From Acidovorax sp. NB1 (GTDB lineage: Bacteria > Pseudomonadota > Gammaproteobacteria > Burkholderiales > Burkholderiaceae_C): 64,000 bases of DNA. The notes beneath the pieces are model-generated. The model ran no database searches, had not been told where the DNA came from, and saw only the letters and a list, made by a program, of their open reading frames with translations. Position 1 is the stretch's first letter; each line of letters begins with the position of its first letter. Positions 39,247 through 48,293 of this stretch are shown here, in pieces. The position numbers and the translations under genes are program-made. The stretch covers positions 186,001-250,000 of the forward strand of contig NZ_BJHU01000035.1 in the NCBI RefSeq assembly GCF_005405905.1, read 5' to 3'.

Positions 39247-39428
39247 GTATTGCAGTGCAGCACATTCTAGGGAGAGTGCACCACCGCAGCGGCAAAGGAA
39301 TACCCTGATGGGGTGCTGGCACCACCTGTCACGGCTGCGACACCCGGGATTCGCCCGGTCTGGCTGTGCTGTGGATCACGGGCGCATCACCCGTTCAGTT
39401 CGCTCCACTCTTCACGATATCGCCGCAG

Positions 39429-39456
39429 AAAAAAAGCAGCCCGCACGGGGCGGGCC
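39429..39456 (-). terminator. Leftward terminator-like hairpin without an assigned gene
   Basis: CCCGC-type 5-bp stem (GCCCG/CGGGC), read leftwards into a run of seven T. Confidence 0.55.
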
Positions 39457-39704
39457 GAACTCTTGCCAAAAGCAAGAGGGAGGGAGGTCGTCAACAACAA
39501 GAGCATGGCAGAAGTGCCTTATGAGCCCCTTAAGACGCACACCGAGCAAGAGGCGCGCGGCAGGCAATCCGAGGAAACTCGCGTCAGAAGCAAGGACGCA
39601 AGAGACACGAAGTGGAGAGGGAAGAAACGGGTGGCGCGGAGCCCCGTTGATGCAAGCACGCGTCGTGGAAACCTGCCTCGGCTGCAGCATTACGAGGCGG
39701 GCAA

Positions 39705-39740
39705 ACAAACAAAAAAGCCGACCATGAGAGGTCGGCTTGA
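39705..39740 (-). terminator. Terminator of tRNA-Val(GAC)
   Basis: AAGCCGACC/GGTCGGCTT stem with loop ATGAGA; read leftwards it is followed by TTTTTTGTTTGTTT. Confidence 0.85.
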
Positions 39741-39791
39741 TTTTCCAAGTTTTAAAATGTGCTGAAAGCTGGTTTCTTTCAGAAAAAAACT

Positions 39792-39868
39792 TGGTAGGCG
39801 CGATTGGACTCGAACCAACGACCCCCACCATGTCAAGGTGGTGCTCTAACCAGCTGAGCTACGCGCCT
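39792..39868 (-). tRNA. tRNA-Val (anticodon GAC)
   Basis: 77 bases: acceptor AGGCGCG/CGCGCCT, anticodon stem CCACC/GGTGG around TTGACAT (anticodon GAC), T-arm with TTCGAGT, encoded CCA. Confidence 0.93.
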
Positions 39869-39988
39869 GTCGTTGTTAAGACTACGATTATAGCCATAAA
39901 AATCAACCGATCCAGAAAACCTGCGGAACAAATCGCGAAGGTCACCGCCAAGCCACCGCTTTGACCCAAGCGCTCCCGGGAGTCAGTC

Positions 39989-42202
39989 TCACCGTCTGCG
40001 TGCTGAACGGACGCCTTGCACGCTGGCCACAATGCCCAGCACCTTGTTCAGGCGCCCCGAATCGGCCACCTCCACCGTGAACGTCATCCAGGCAGTGCCT
40101 TTGACCGACTGGGTCTGCACGCCGATCACATTGGTTTTCTCGCGAGCAAAGACCTCCGAGATGTCGCGCAGCAGGCCTTGGCGGTCGGCCGCTTCCACAG
40201 CCACATCCACCGGGTACACGGCGGCAGTTGCAGCCTGCTTGGGAGCCCCCCACTCCACATCGATCACACGCTCGGCACTGCGGGCGGCCATCTCGCGGAA
40301 GTTGCTGCAGTCGGCGCGGTGCACGCTCACCCCCTTGCCCCGTGTGACAAAACCACGGATCGTGTCGGGCGGTGCGGGTTTGCAGCATTTGGCCAGCTGG
40401 GTCATGAGCGAATCGATGCCCACCACGAGCACCCCTCCCTTGGGGGCGGCGTCGTTGGTGCGCGTCTTCTTGAGCAGCAGGAAGTCATCAGGCTGCAGCA
40501 CCGGCTCGGGCGGGCGCAGCACCGTTTCGATGTTGCGCAGCGAGAACTCGTCCTTGCCCACCACTTCAAACAAAGCATCGGCCGACTTGAAACCCAGCTG
40601 CACAGCCAGGTCGTCGAGCTTGACGGCGGTCTTGCCTTCGCGCTGCAAGAGTTTTTCGACCGATTCGCGGCCACGGGCCACGGTTTCGTGAGTCGCCTGG
40701 GCGTTGAACCAGGCACGCACCTTGGCTTTGGCGCGGTGGCTGGTGAGGTAGCCCAGTTCGGCGTTGAGCCAGTCGCGCGAAGGGCGCCCTTCCTTGACGG
40801 TGGAGATCTCCACCGTCTGTCCGTTCTGTAACTGCGTGTTCAGCGGCACCATGGCGCCATCGACCTTGGCCCCTCGGCACCGGTGGCCCAGGCTGGTGTG
40901 CACGGCATAGGCAAAGTCCACCGGCGTGGCGCCTTGCGGCAGCTCGACCACGGCCGCATCGGGCGTCAGCACATAGATGCGATCCTCGAACAGGCCCCGG
41001 TTGGGCAAGGCTCCGGCCAGATCGCGCTCCCAGGCCAGCAACTGGCGCAGCACCGCGATCTTGGCGTCGTACTCTCCCGTGGCAGACACACCCGCGTAGC
41101 CCTTGGATCCGGCCTCCTTGTAGGCCCAGTGCGCCGCCACGCCGTGCTCGGCGTGTTCGTGCATGGCCTGGGTGCGGATCTGGATCTCGATGGGCTTGCC
41201 GTTGTCGTCGCGCACGATGGTGTGCAGCGACTGGTAGCCGTTGGGCTTGGGCTTGGCGATGTAGTCGTCAAACTCTTCCACAATGGGTTTGAACTGCTCG
41301 TGCACCCAGCTCAGGGCGGCGTAGCAGTCCTTCACCGTGGGCACCACCACGCGCAGCGCGCGAATATCGAACACCTGGTCGAAGTTGAGCGACTTGCCGC
41401 GCATCTTCTTGACGATGCTGTAGATGTGCTTGGGACGCCCCTGCACGCTGGCACTGATGCTGCGCGCGCGCAGATCAGATTCGAGCCGGGCGCGCAGCTG
41501 CTCCATGTACACCTCACGCTCGCCCCGCTTCTCGTCGAGCAGGCGGGCGACTTCCTTGTAAGTGTCAGGCTCCAGGAAGCGGAAGGACAGGTCTTCCAGC
41601 TCCCACTTCACCTGCCAGATGCCCAGGCGGTTGGCCAGCGGCGCGAACACTTGCAATGACTCGCGCGCCAGGCTCGGCGACACGGGGCGCTTGCTGGCCG
41701 CATGAAAGCGCAAGGTCTGCAGCCGCGAGGCCAGGCGCAGCATCACCACCCGCAGGTCGCGTGAGAAAGCGAGCAGCATCTTGCGCACGTTCTCGGTCTG
41801 CACCGCAGGGTCTTCCAGGTGCTCTGCGGTGCGGGCCTGCTGCTGCACGCGCATGAGCTTGGTCGTTTCCACAGCCAGGGCTGCAAAGTTGTCGCCAAAC
41901 GCCTTGGCAATGACCTCTTCTGGTTTGTTGAGGTGTACGCAGGCATAGACGAGGTAGCTAGCCGCCTGCATGGCCTCCGAGCCCCCGATGCCTTTGAGGA
42001 TCGAGGCCACGGCATCTGCGTGGGCCAGCGTGTTCTCGCCTGAATCCAGGGTTTCGCCCGCCATCAGCGGCTCGGCAAAGGCACGGGCGCGCACCAGCGC
42101 ATTCACCTGCTCGGGCAGCGTGTGCGCAGTGGCGGCAATGAGCTGCGGAACGGTGTCGGTCTGGAGGGGAAGGGACGCAAGTGCGGGAGGGTTGGTTTTC
42201 AT
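39989..42202 (-). CDS. relA: GTP pyrophosphokinase RelA
   Basis: 737 aa: pseudo-HD domain (residues 60-180), synthetase domain (FDIRALRVVVPTVKDCYAALSWVHEQFKPIVEEFDDYIAKPKPNGYQSLHTIV), TGS (DRIYVLTPDAAVVELPQGATPVDFAYAVHTSLGHRCRGAKVDG), helical/zinc-finger-like region and C-terminal ACT. The synthetase has EFDD (the ExDD class), and the HD motif of hydrolases is lost (VYACVHLN instead of HDxxED). This is therefore the ribosome-associated, synthesis-only RelA and not SpoT. It makes (p)ppGpp on amino-acid starvation. Confidence 0.95.
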   Translation of the reverse strand: MKTNPPALASLPLQTDTVPQLIAATAHTLPEQVNALVRARAFAEPLMAGETLDSGENTLAHADAVASILKGIGGSEAMQAASYLVYACVHLNKPEEVIAKAFGDNFAALAVETTKLMRVQQQARTAEHLEDPAVQTENVRKMLLAFSRDLRVVMLRLASRLQTLRFHAASKRPVSPSLARESLQVFAPLANRLGIWQVKWELEDLSFRFLEPDTYKEVARLLDEKRGEREVYMEQLRARLESDLRARSISASVQGRPKHIYSIVKKMRGKSLNFDQVFDIRALRVVVPTVKDCYAALSWVHEQFKPIVEEFDDYIAKPKPNGYQSLHTIVRDDNGKPIEIQIRTQAMHEHAEHGVAAHWAYKEAGSKGYAGVSATGEYDAKIAVLRQLLAWERDLAGALPNRGLFEDRIYVLTPDAAVVELPQGATPVDFAYAVHTSLGHRCRGAKVDGAMVPLNTQLQNGQTVEISTVKEGRPSRDWLNAELGYLTSHRAKAKVRAWFNAQATHETVARGRESVEKLLQREGKTAVKLDDLAVQLGFKSADALFEVVGKDEFSLRNIETVLRPPEPVLQPDDFLLLKKTRTNDAAPKGGVLVVGIDSLMTQLAKCCKPAPPDTIRGFVTRGKGVSVHRADCSNFREMAARSAERVIDVEWGAPKQAATAAVYPVDVAVEAADRQGLLRDISEVFAREKTNVIGVQTQSVKGTAWMTFTVEVADSGRLNKVLGIVASVQGVRSARRR

Positions 42203-43167
42203 CCGGCCACAACACCTTCTGCCGCCAGCAGGAACTCCGTGACGGCCACGACCTGATCGTCAGCCACCAAGGTGGGCGCATGCCCCACCCCATCAAATTC
42301 GATCACGCGCGCCCGGGGCCCGCGCTGCGCCATCGCCTGCGCGGTTGCGCGCGATAGCAGGTCTGACTGCGAGCCGCGCAACAACAGAGTGCGCGCCTGG
42401 ATATGGTCGTACAGCTGCCACAACGCGGCCTCGCCAGCGGCAGCGGACTCCGGGGTCAGGGCCTTGAAAGGCACGGCAATGGCGGGGTCATAGTGCAGTG
42501 TGATGCCACCCCCTTCAGACTCGGGTAGCGCGCGCACCATGGCACGCGACAGCTCCAGCCACTGGGCGGGCGTGTGCGGACCAAAGCTGGTGGAAATAGC
42601 CCACATGGCATCGGCCGCCTGCTGCAGCGAGGCAAACCGCGCCAGCTGCCCCAGGTACTGGCCGATGCGCTGCAGGGCCTCCCACTGAATGATCGGCCCC
42701 ACATCGTTGAGCACAAGCCGGCGCACTGGTGCCGGCAAGGGCAACCCTGGCTGACCCGCAATGCCCATGCCAATCAGCCCCCCCATGCTGGTGCCCACCC
42801 AGTCCAGCGTGGCAATAGGCCCCTGCTGGTGCAACTGCGCCAGCAAAGCCAGCATGTCAGCTGCGTACTGCGGAATCTGGTAGCCCATGGGGTCTGCCAG
42901 CCAGTCGCTCTGGCCGCGCCCCACCACATCGGGGCAGATCACCCGCGCATGGAGGCTCAGTGCGCGTGCCAGGGTGTCGAAGTCGCGCCCCTGGCGCGAG
43001 AGTCCATGCACACAAACCACCACGTGCGGATGCACCGGATTGCCTGTGGCATTCCACTCCCAGTAAGCCATGCGGTGCTGCTGCACCGGAGCTGGCACGC
43101 GGTCCGGGGCCACTGGCGGGGCCGCAGGGCCCGGGCACAGTACGTAGTTCAGCGTAGGTTCATTCAT
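42199..43167 (-). CDS. Alpha/beta-fold hydrolase
   Basis: 322 aa from MNEPTLNYVLCPGPAAPP. VVVCVHGLSRQGRDFDTLARAL (oxyanion HG), WVGTSMGGLIGM with the nucleophile Ser in G-x-S-M-G-G, Asp in LLLRGSQSDLLS and His in FDGVGHAP make a complete triad. Stop overlaps relA by four bases, so it is the first gene of that unit. Family members act on esters or meta-cleavage products; the substrate here is unknown. Earlier in-frame starts would reach into the bdhA promoter. Confidence 0.85.
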   Translation of the reverse strand: MNEPTLNYVLCPGPAAPPVAPDRVPAPVQQHRMAYWEWNATGNPVHPHVVVCVHGLSRQGRDFDTLARALSLHARVICPDVVGRGQSDWLADPMGYQIPQYAADMLALLAQLHQQGPIATLDWVGTSMGGLIGMGIAGQPGLPLPAPVRRLVLNDVGPIIQWEALQRIGQYLGQLARFASLQQAADAMWAISTSFGPHTPAQWLELSRAMVRALPESEGGGITLHYDPAIAVPFKALTPESAAAGEAALWQLYDHIQARTLLLRGSQSDLLSRATAQAMAQRGPRARVIEFDGVGHAPTLVADDQVVAVTEFLLAAEGVVAG

Positions 43168-43284
43168 GGGTGCGAAATCCGGAATCGGCGCTCGATAATG
43201 CTTGCAGAAGTCGGCACACATCGCACACGCCATGGTTGCCGACTTTCCCTTGCGTGGCATCGTAATTCATTCGGAGAGACTCTC

Positions 43285-44067
43285 ATGCTGAAAGGCAAAA
43301 CTGCCCTCGTCACTGGCTCCACCAGTGGTATTGGCCTCGGAATCGCAAAAGCCCTGGCCCGCCAGGGTGCCAATATCGTGCTCAATGGTTTTGGCGACGT
43401 GGAAGCCCCCCGCGCCGAAGTGGAGGCCGCAGGCGCGGCAGCCGGTGCCCGGGTGGCATACCACGGTGCCGACATGAGCCGGGCGGCGGACATCGAAGAC
43501 ATGATGAAGTACAGCGCCGCGCAGTTCGGGCGCGTGGACATTCTGGTGAACAACGCTGGCATCCAGCATGTGGCCAATGTGGAGGATTTCCCCGTGGAAC
43601 GCTGGGATTCCGTGATTGCCATCAACCTCACCAGCGCTTTTCACACCTCCCGCCTGGCGTTGCCTGCCATGAAAAGCGCCAACTGGGGCCGCATCATCAA
43701 TGTGGCTTCGGTGCACGGCCTTGTGGGCTCTGCGCAGAAAGCCGCCTACGTAGCGGCGAAACATGGCATCGTAGGCCTGACCAAGGTCACCGCACTGGAA
43801 AACGCCACCACAGGCGTGACCTGCAACGCCATCTGCCCGGGATGGGTGCTGACGCCTCTGGTGCAAAAACAGGTGGATGCCAAGGCCGCCGAGCACGGTC
43901 TGTCGAATGAAGATGCCAAGAAGCTGCTGCTGGGCGAGAAAGAGCCTTCGATGCAGTTCACCACGCCCGAAGAGTTGGGCGAACTGGCTGTGTTCTTCTG
44001 CTCCCCTGCGGCCAACAACGTGCGGGGCGTGGCCTGGAACATGGACGGCGGCTGGGCTGCGCAGTAA
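43285..44067 (+). CDS. bdhA: D-3-hydroxybutyrate dehydrogenase
   Basis: 260 aa classical SDR. GSTSGIGLGIAKALARQGANIVLNGFGD (NAD-binding; the NGFGD is typical of this enzyme), NNAG, Ser in INVASVHGLVGSAQKAAYVAAKHG (Ser...YxxxK), and ICPGWVLTPLVQKQ with the substrate-contacting Gln. It oxidises D-3-hydroxybutyrate to acetoacetate in PHB breakdown. Divergent from the hydrolase/relA unit. GGAGAG precedes the ATG. Confidence 0.95.
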   Translation: MLKGKTALVTGSTSGIGLGIAKALARQGANIVLNGFGDVEAPRAEVEAAGAAAGARVAYHGADMSRAADIEDMMKYSAAQFGRVDILVNNAGIQHVANVEDFPVERWDSVIAINLTSAFHTSRLALPAMKSANWGRIINVASVHGLVGSAQKAAYVAAKHGIVGLTKVTALENATTGVTCNAICPGWVLTPLVQKQVDAKAAEHGLSNEDAKKLLLGEKEPSMQFTTPEELGELAVFFCSPAANNVRGVAWNMDGGWAAQ

Positions 44068-44276
44068 CTCCCTTGCAGGCAGCGATCTGGGGCTGCAGCC
44101 CCAGGACCCCTGCCCTGCTGATCCTCGCTACACCGCAGCCGCCGTTCTCGCATTCCCCTAGGCCGAGGGCGAGGCAGCTTCCTAGAATGGGGCCGTCTTC
44201 CAGGAAAACCGCTGGTGCACAAGGCGTCTCTCTTGCAAGCCCCTGGACGACACCCCACCACGGGAGGAAATCCACG

Positions 44277-44699
44277 ATGTCTGCCGCACTGATTGCCGCC
44301 ATGTTCTTCACGGTGGCGCTGCTCGTGACCACGGCGTACTTCATCATGGGCTCCATCCCGCTGCTGGTCCTCAAGCACGACACGCCGCTGGATGCCCGTT
44401 TTGTGCGCGGCTTCTTCCATACCTACTACGTCTGTGCCTTTGTGACAGCCTCCGCCACAGCGATCAGTTTTGCGCTGGCGGGCTATATAGGCATCGCCTG
44501 CGGCGCAGCCGTACTGGCAGCAATCGCTCTTGTATTGCGCAGCAGAATCATCCCGAAAATGGACGCACTCGGGGCGCAGATCCAGTCCAACTACATGGAT
44601 GCCATCCCGGGGTTCCGCAGAACCCATACCATCGCCATCCTGATCAACCTGGCCCAGCTCGCTGTGATCGTGTGGGGACTGATCGACTACAGCAAATAG
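44277..44699 (+). CDS. Small four-span inner membrane protein
   Basis: 140 aa. Predicted spans near residues 5-30, 48-70, 72-90 and 115-137, with a loop PKMDALGAQIQSNYMDAIPGFRRTH before the last. Resembles DUF1772/DUF4149-type small membrane proteins. A 209-base gap separates it from bdhA; it holds a perfect 18-bp palindrome (44087-44104) without a T-run. AGGAAA lies upstream. Function unknown. Confidence 0.7.
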   Translation: MSAALIAAMFFTVALLVTTAYFIMGSIPLLVLKHDTPLDARFVRGFFHTYYVCAFVTASATAISFALAGYIGIACGAAVLAAIALVLRSRIIPKMDALGAQIQSNYMDAIPGFRRTHTIAILINLAQLAVIVWGLIDYSK

Positions 44700-44733
44700 T
44701 TTTATCGGCCCGACAAGCACAAGCAAGGACTGT

Positions 44734-45627
44734 TCACGCTGCCGAACGCGTTCTGTCTTTTGCAGCTTGTGTATCGCGTACTGGCGGCAAACCAAACAGT
44801 CGGCCATATTCGCGGGTGAACTGGGGCACGCTTTCATAGCCCACGGCAAATGCAGCGCTGCTGGCGCTGGCTCCCTCAGCCAGCATCAGCCGCCGAGCCT
44901 CGATCAAACGCAGCTGTTTCTGGAACTGCAGCGGTGACAAAGAGGTGACAGCCCTGAAATGCTGATGAAAGGACGAGAGACTCATGCCTGCCAGCGCCGC
45001 CAGGCTTTCTACCGGCAGAGGCTGCGCAAAATCGGCACGCAGCACGGCAACGGCGCGCGCCACCCGCTGGGCATGGCTGCCAGGCCAGCCCAGGCGGCGG
45101 ATGGCAGCGCCATGCCGCCCAGCCAGCAACCAGTAGTGCAACTCGCGCACCAGAGATGCGTGCAAAAGCGGCACGGCTTCTGGCCGCTCCAGAAGACGCA
45201 TGAGACGCAGTGCCACATCGGCCACCTCAGCATCGGTGGGGTCCACATGGACGGGGACATGGTCGCCACCGGGCAACGCCTCCATCTGCGCCGACAGGTC
45301 GGCAATTACCGGCAGGCTCAGCTCGAGCGCGATCGAGAGATACGGCGCTGCGGCGCTGGCACGGGTAATCTGGCTCACCGTGGGCACATCCGCCGTGATC
45401 AGCAGTGACTCACCTGCCGAGAACCCATAGATCTGCGCCCCCATCGCCACCTGCTTGCTGCCCTGCAGAACCAGGCAGACAAGGGGCTGCGCAATCGCGT
45501 GCAACAACCCGCTGGGCTCGGTAGCGCGCACCGTGCTCAGTCCGGGGATAGGGGTCTGCACCACACCGCCTTGGCGGGCATGGGCTTCGGCATAGCGGTT
45601 CACCGCCTGGAACAAGGGCGTCGTCAT
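44734..45627 (-). CDS. AraC-family regulator (AraC_N / HTH_18)
   Basis: 297 aa. N-terminal AraC_N sensor (PIPGLSTVRATEPSGLLHAIAQPLVCLVLQGSKQVAMGAQIYGFSAGESLLITADVPTVSQIT), C-terminal double HTH (LAALAGMSLSSFHQHFRAVTSLSPLQFQKQLRLIEARRLML...AFAVGYESVPQFTREYGRLFGLPP). Divergent from an SDR gene 131 bases away. This arrangement is common where the regulator controls an oxidoreductase on sensing an aldehyde or aromatic compound. Confidence 0.92.
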   Translation of the reverse strand: MTTPLFQAVNRYAEAHARQGGVVQTPIPGLSTVRATEPSGLLHAIAQPLVCLVLQGSKQVAMGAQIYGFSAGESLLITADVPTVSQITRASAAAPYLSIALELSLPVIADLSAQMEALPGGDHVPVHVDPTDAEVADVALRLMRLLERPEAVPLLHASLVRELHYWLLAGRHGAAIRRLGWPGSHAQRVARAVAVLRADFAQPLPVESLAALAGMSLSSFHQHFRAVTSLSPLQFQKQLRLIEARRLMLAEGASASSAAFAVGYESVPQFTREYGRLFGLPPVRDTQAAKDRTRSAA

Positions 45628-45758
45628 GCCGCTAGCGTACCTGTTTACAAACCTCTCGCCACTGGATTTAGAGAATCAGGCAAGAACCAAATGAATTTCG
45701 GCAACAAGCACAAGCCATGGAACCGGACACTGGATGGCGTCACACACAGGAGTTCGCC

Positions 45759-46538
45759 ATGACGCAAAGCACCACCTCACACACCCCCACTATCACTCTC
45801 GTTACCGGCGGCAGCCGGGGCCTGGGCCGCAATACTGCATTGAGCATCGCGAAAGGCGGTGGTGACGTGATCCTCACCTACCGCAGCCAGGCCGCAGAGG
45901 CGCAAGCCGTCGTGGCCGAAATCGAAGCCCTGGGTCGCCGGGCGGTGGCACTGCAGCTCGATACCGGAGACATCACCACCTTCGCCTCTTTTGGCCATAA
46001 TCTTGGCGCCTTGTTGCAAGAGACTTGGCAACGCGACCGCTTCGACCACCTGGTCAACAACGCAGGCCATGGCGACTACGCTGCATTTGCAACCACGAGC
46101 GAGGCGCAGTTCGATCACCTCGTCAATGTGCACTTCAAAGGGGTGTTTTTTCTCACCCAGGCGCTGCTGCCACTGATCGTGGACGGCGGGCGTATCGTGA
46201 ATTTCTCAACAGGCCTCACCCGCCTGTCGCTTCCTGGCTACTCCGCCTATGCAGCAGCCAAGGGAGCGGTAGAGGTGTTGACACGCTACCTGGCCAAAGA
46301 ACTCGGCGCACGCGGCATCACCGTCAACACAGTGGCGCCGGGAGCCATCGAAACCGACTTCGGCGGCGGTGTGGTGCGCGACAACCCTGAACTCAACCAG
46401 CATCTGGCCCACATGACAGCCCTGGGCCGTGTGGGTCTGCCCGATGACATTGGCCCCATGGTGGCAGGCCTGCTGGCGCCTGCGAACCGCTGGGTGACGG
46501 CACAACGGATTGAGGTGTCGGGCGGACAGGCCCTGTGA
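45759..46538 (+). CDS. Short-chain dehydrogenase/reductase
   Basis: 259 aa. TLVTGGSRGLGRNTALSIAKGGGDVILTYRS (NADP-type, Arg in TYRS), VNNAGHGD, VNFSTGLTRLSLPGYSAYAAAKGAVE (Ser...YxxxK), TVAPGAIETDFGGG. Resembles the broad 3-oxoacyl-ACP-reductase-like SDRs induced by AraC regulators of this type. ACAGGAG precedes the ATG. Substrate unknown. Confidence 0.9.
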   Translation: MTQSTTSHTPTITLVTGGSRGLGRNTALSIAKGGGDVILTYRSQAAEAQAVVAEIEALGRRAVALQLDTGDITTFASFGHNLGALLQETWQRDRFDHLVNNAGHGDYAAFATTSEAQFDHLVNVHFKGVFFLTQALLPLIVDGGRIVNFSTGLTRLSLPGYSAYAAAKGAVEVLTRYLAKELGARGITVNTVAPGAIETDFGGGVVRDNPELNQHLAHMTALGRVGLPDDIGPMVAGLLAPANRWVTAQRIEVSGGQAL

Positions 46539-46624
46539 GCCTACCGGCGAGGGCTGTGCCGCAAATGACTGGTTGGGGAGCGTTGGTGATCCAATGGCAA
46601 CGGGCGGTTGACGGTACACCCACC

Positions 46625-47338
46625 TCAGCGCATTTGCACTGAGCCAGAGACGGTCACCACCACCTGTGCCTTGCCCGCTTCCACGGGCACTGCCGCATCA
46701 GAAAATGACGACGCCTTGGCTTCCATCGCCATCATGCGTGGGCGGGGGCCTGGCGCCATTTCGTTGCTGTTCACCGCCACTTCGCGCAAGCTGTAATTGG
46801 CAAAACCGAAGCCCTTGGCCAACTCAGCGGCTCGGGCCTTGAACTGCTCGATGGCCTGGGTTTGTGCCTCGGTTTCAACCTTGGCACGGGCCTCGCGCGA
46901 AAGCGCAAAAGCGACTTGGCTGATGGGCATGGACGGGATCTTGCCAGCCGTTGCAGTGATGCGCGCAAAGTCGCGCCCCTCCAGTACCAGCTCGGCCCGA
47001 CCCTGCCAGCCATTGATCTTGCCGTCCTTGGCATAACGCGGGTAGAGACCAAAAGGGCCGGTGCGCACCTCCAGCTGGCCCGCCTGCGCATTGCGCTTGG
47101 CTTCAGCCAGGGCTGCGTCGAGCGCCTGCTTGAGCTGGGCCTGTACGGCAGCAGCGTCCGGGCCGTCTTTGCTGGCAGAGAGAGTAAGCACCAGCAGGTC
47201 CTGCTGCGCCTCAACCGTGCCGGAGGCCGCCAGTTGCACCACATTGCGCGGCTCCTGAGGGACTGTTGCCTGCGCCATGGCGGACCCAAAACAGGCCAGC
47301 AGAGCAGCGGTGGTGATCAGACGGGTCGTGATTTTCAT
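46625..47338 (-). CDS. Periplasmic SIMPL-domain (DUF541) protein
   Basis: 237 aa from MKITTRLITTAALLACFGSAMAQA, a Sec signal peptide. The mature part is a SIMPL domain: VVQLAASGTVEAQQDLLVLTLSASKDGPDAAAVQAQLKQALDAALAEAK and a C-terminal QVVVTVSGSVQMR strand. Family members form periplasmic oligomers linked to stress; no defined reaction. Divergent from ompR. Confidence 0.88.
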   Translation of the reverse strand: MKITTRLITTAALLACFGSAMAQATVPQEPRNVVQLAASGTVEAQQDLLVLTLSASKDGPDAAAVQAQLKQALDAALAEAKRNAQAGQLEVRTGPFGLYPRYAKDGKINGWQGRAELVLEGRDFARITATAGKIPSMPISQVAFALSREARAKVETEAQTQAIEQFKARAAELAKGFGFANYSLREVAVNSNEMAPGPRPRMMAMEAKASSFSDAAVPVEAGKAQVVVTVSGSVQMR

Positions 47339-47460
47339 GGAAAGTAACCTTCTGGAAAGAGCTCGCAACAGACAATCCGATTGCGCAGGCCGCCACCTTA
47401 CCTGCCGTAAAGCACCGTCCCGTGAAACGGCGGTAGCGAGTGTGCGAAGCCGGGCAAAAC

Positions 47461-47536
47461 TTGTAACAGTTGGTCAAACACACCCCAAAAAACCGAACTT
47501 CGGCGTTCCAAGTGGTCAGAATCGGCTCTGTTACAA
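47461..47536. promoter_or_regulatory. Inverted 9-mers upstream of ompR
   Basis: TTGTAACAG at 47461-47469 and its exact complement CTGTTACAA at 47528-47536, each followed by a TTGG-like extension, flank the promoter region of the ompR-type gene. OmpR-like factors bind TGTAACA-type half-sites, so autoregulation is plausible. Confidence 0.45.
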
Positions 47537-47554
47537 ATTGGACTTGGGATCAAC

Positions 47555-48286
47555 ATGGCCACAACAACCAATCGCACCGACAAAGTTCTGGTGGTAGATG
47601 ACGACGCGCGAATCCGCGATCTGCTGCGCCGCTACCTCACACAAGAGGGCTTTGAAGTCATGGTCGCCGAAGACGGCAAGGCGCTGAACCGCTTGCTGTT
47701 GCGCGAAACGGTGGACATCATCGTGCTGGACCTGATGATGCCTGGCGAAGATGGTCTCTCCATCTGCCGCCGTCTGCGCGCCGCCAACGACCGCACGCCC
47801 ATCATCATGCTCACCGCCAAGGGCGAAGACGTGGATCGCATCGTGGGCCTGGAAGTGGGCGCCGATGATTACCTGGGTAAGCCTTTCAACCCCCGCGAGT
47901 TGCTGGCCCGCATCCACGCCGTGCTGCGCCGCCGCCCGGCCCAGGAGGCGCCCGGCGCCCCATCGGGTGACAACGAGGTCGTAACCTTCGGCCCCTTCAC
48001 CTTCGACCTGGGTACACGCGCCCTGCAGCGTAACGGCGAGGAACTGCCCCTGACCACCGGCGAGTTCGCCATGCTGAAGGCATTGGTACGCCACCCCCGC
48101 CAACCCCTGTCGCGCGAAAAGCTGGCCTTGCTGGCCCGTGGCCGTGAGTTTGAGCCCTTCGACCGCAGCCTGGACGTGCAGGTCTCACGCCTGCGCAAAC
48201 TGGTCGAGGTGGATGCCGCAGCGCCGCGCTACATCCAGACCGTGTGGGGCGTGGGCTACGTGTTTGTGCCGGACGGCACGAGCTGA
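47555..48286 (+). CDS. ompR: OmpR-family response regulator
   Basis: 243 aa. Receiver domain with Asp15-17 (LVVDDDARI), phospho-acceptor Asp59 (IIVLDLMMPGEDG), Thr (MLTAKGE) and Lys (YLGKPF), then a winged-helix effector (ALQRNGEELPLTTGEFAMLKALVRHPRQPLSREKLALLARGREFEPFDRSLDVQVSRLRKLVE...VWGVGYVFVP). The FEPFDRSLDVQVSRLRK segment and length fit OmpR itself. The kinase gene starts 7 bases after its stop. Confidence 0.92.
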   Translation: MATTTNRTDKVLVVDDDARIRDLLRRYLTQEGFEVMVAEDGKALNRLLLRETVDIIVLDLMMPGEDGLSICRRLRAANDRTPIIMLTAKGEDVDRIVGLEVGADDYLGKPFNPRELLARIHAVLRRRPAQEAPGAPSGDNEVVTFGPFTFDLGTRALQRNGEELPLTTGEFAMLKALVRHPRQPLSREKLALLARGREFEPFDRSLDVQVSRLRKLVEVDAAAPRYIQTVWGVGYVFVPDGTS

Positions 48287-48293
48287 TCCGCTC

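Larger units (their letters stand above)
39247..39791. other. 545-bp intergenic region between phaR and tRNA-Val(GAC)
   Basis: No credible protein. It holds two leftward terminator-like structures (39705-39740, close behind the tRNA, and 39429-39456) plus a TCTTGC/GCAAGA hairpin at 39461-39477. The second terminator lies 270 bases beyond the first with nothing annotated between, which suggests a small leftward transcript. A charged rightward frame from 39505 (MAEVPYEPLKTH...) has no ribosome-binding site at the proper distance. Confidence 0.5.

Noticed and set aside
39505-39765. Charged 86-residue frame starting MAEVPYEPLKTH
   Set aside because: The GGGAGG lies too far from the ATG, the frame runs into the tRNA-Val terminator, and the sequence resembles no protein I know.
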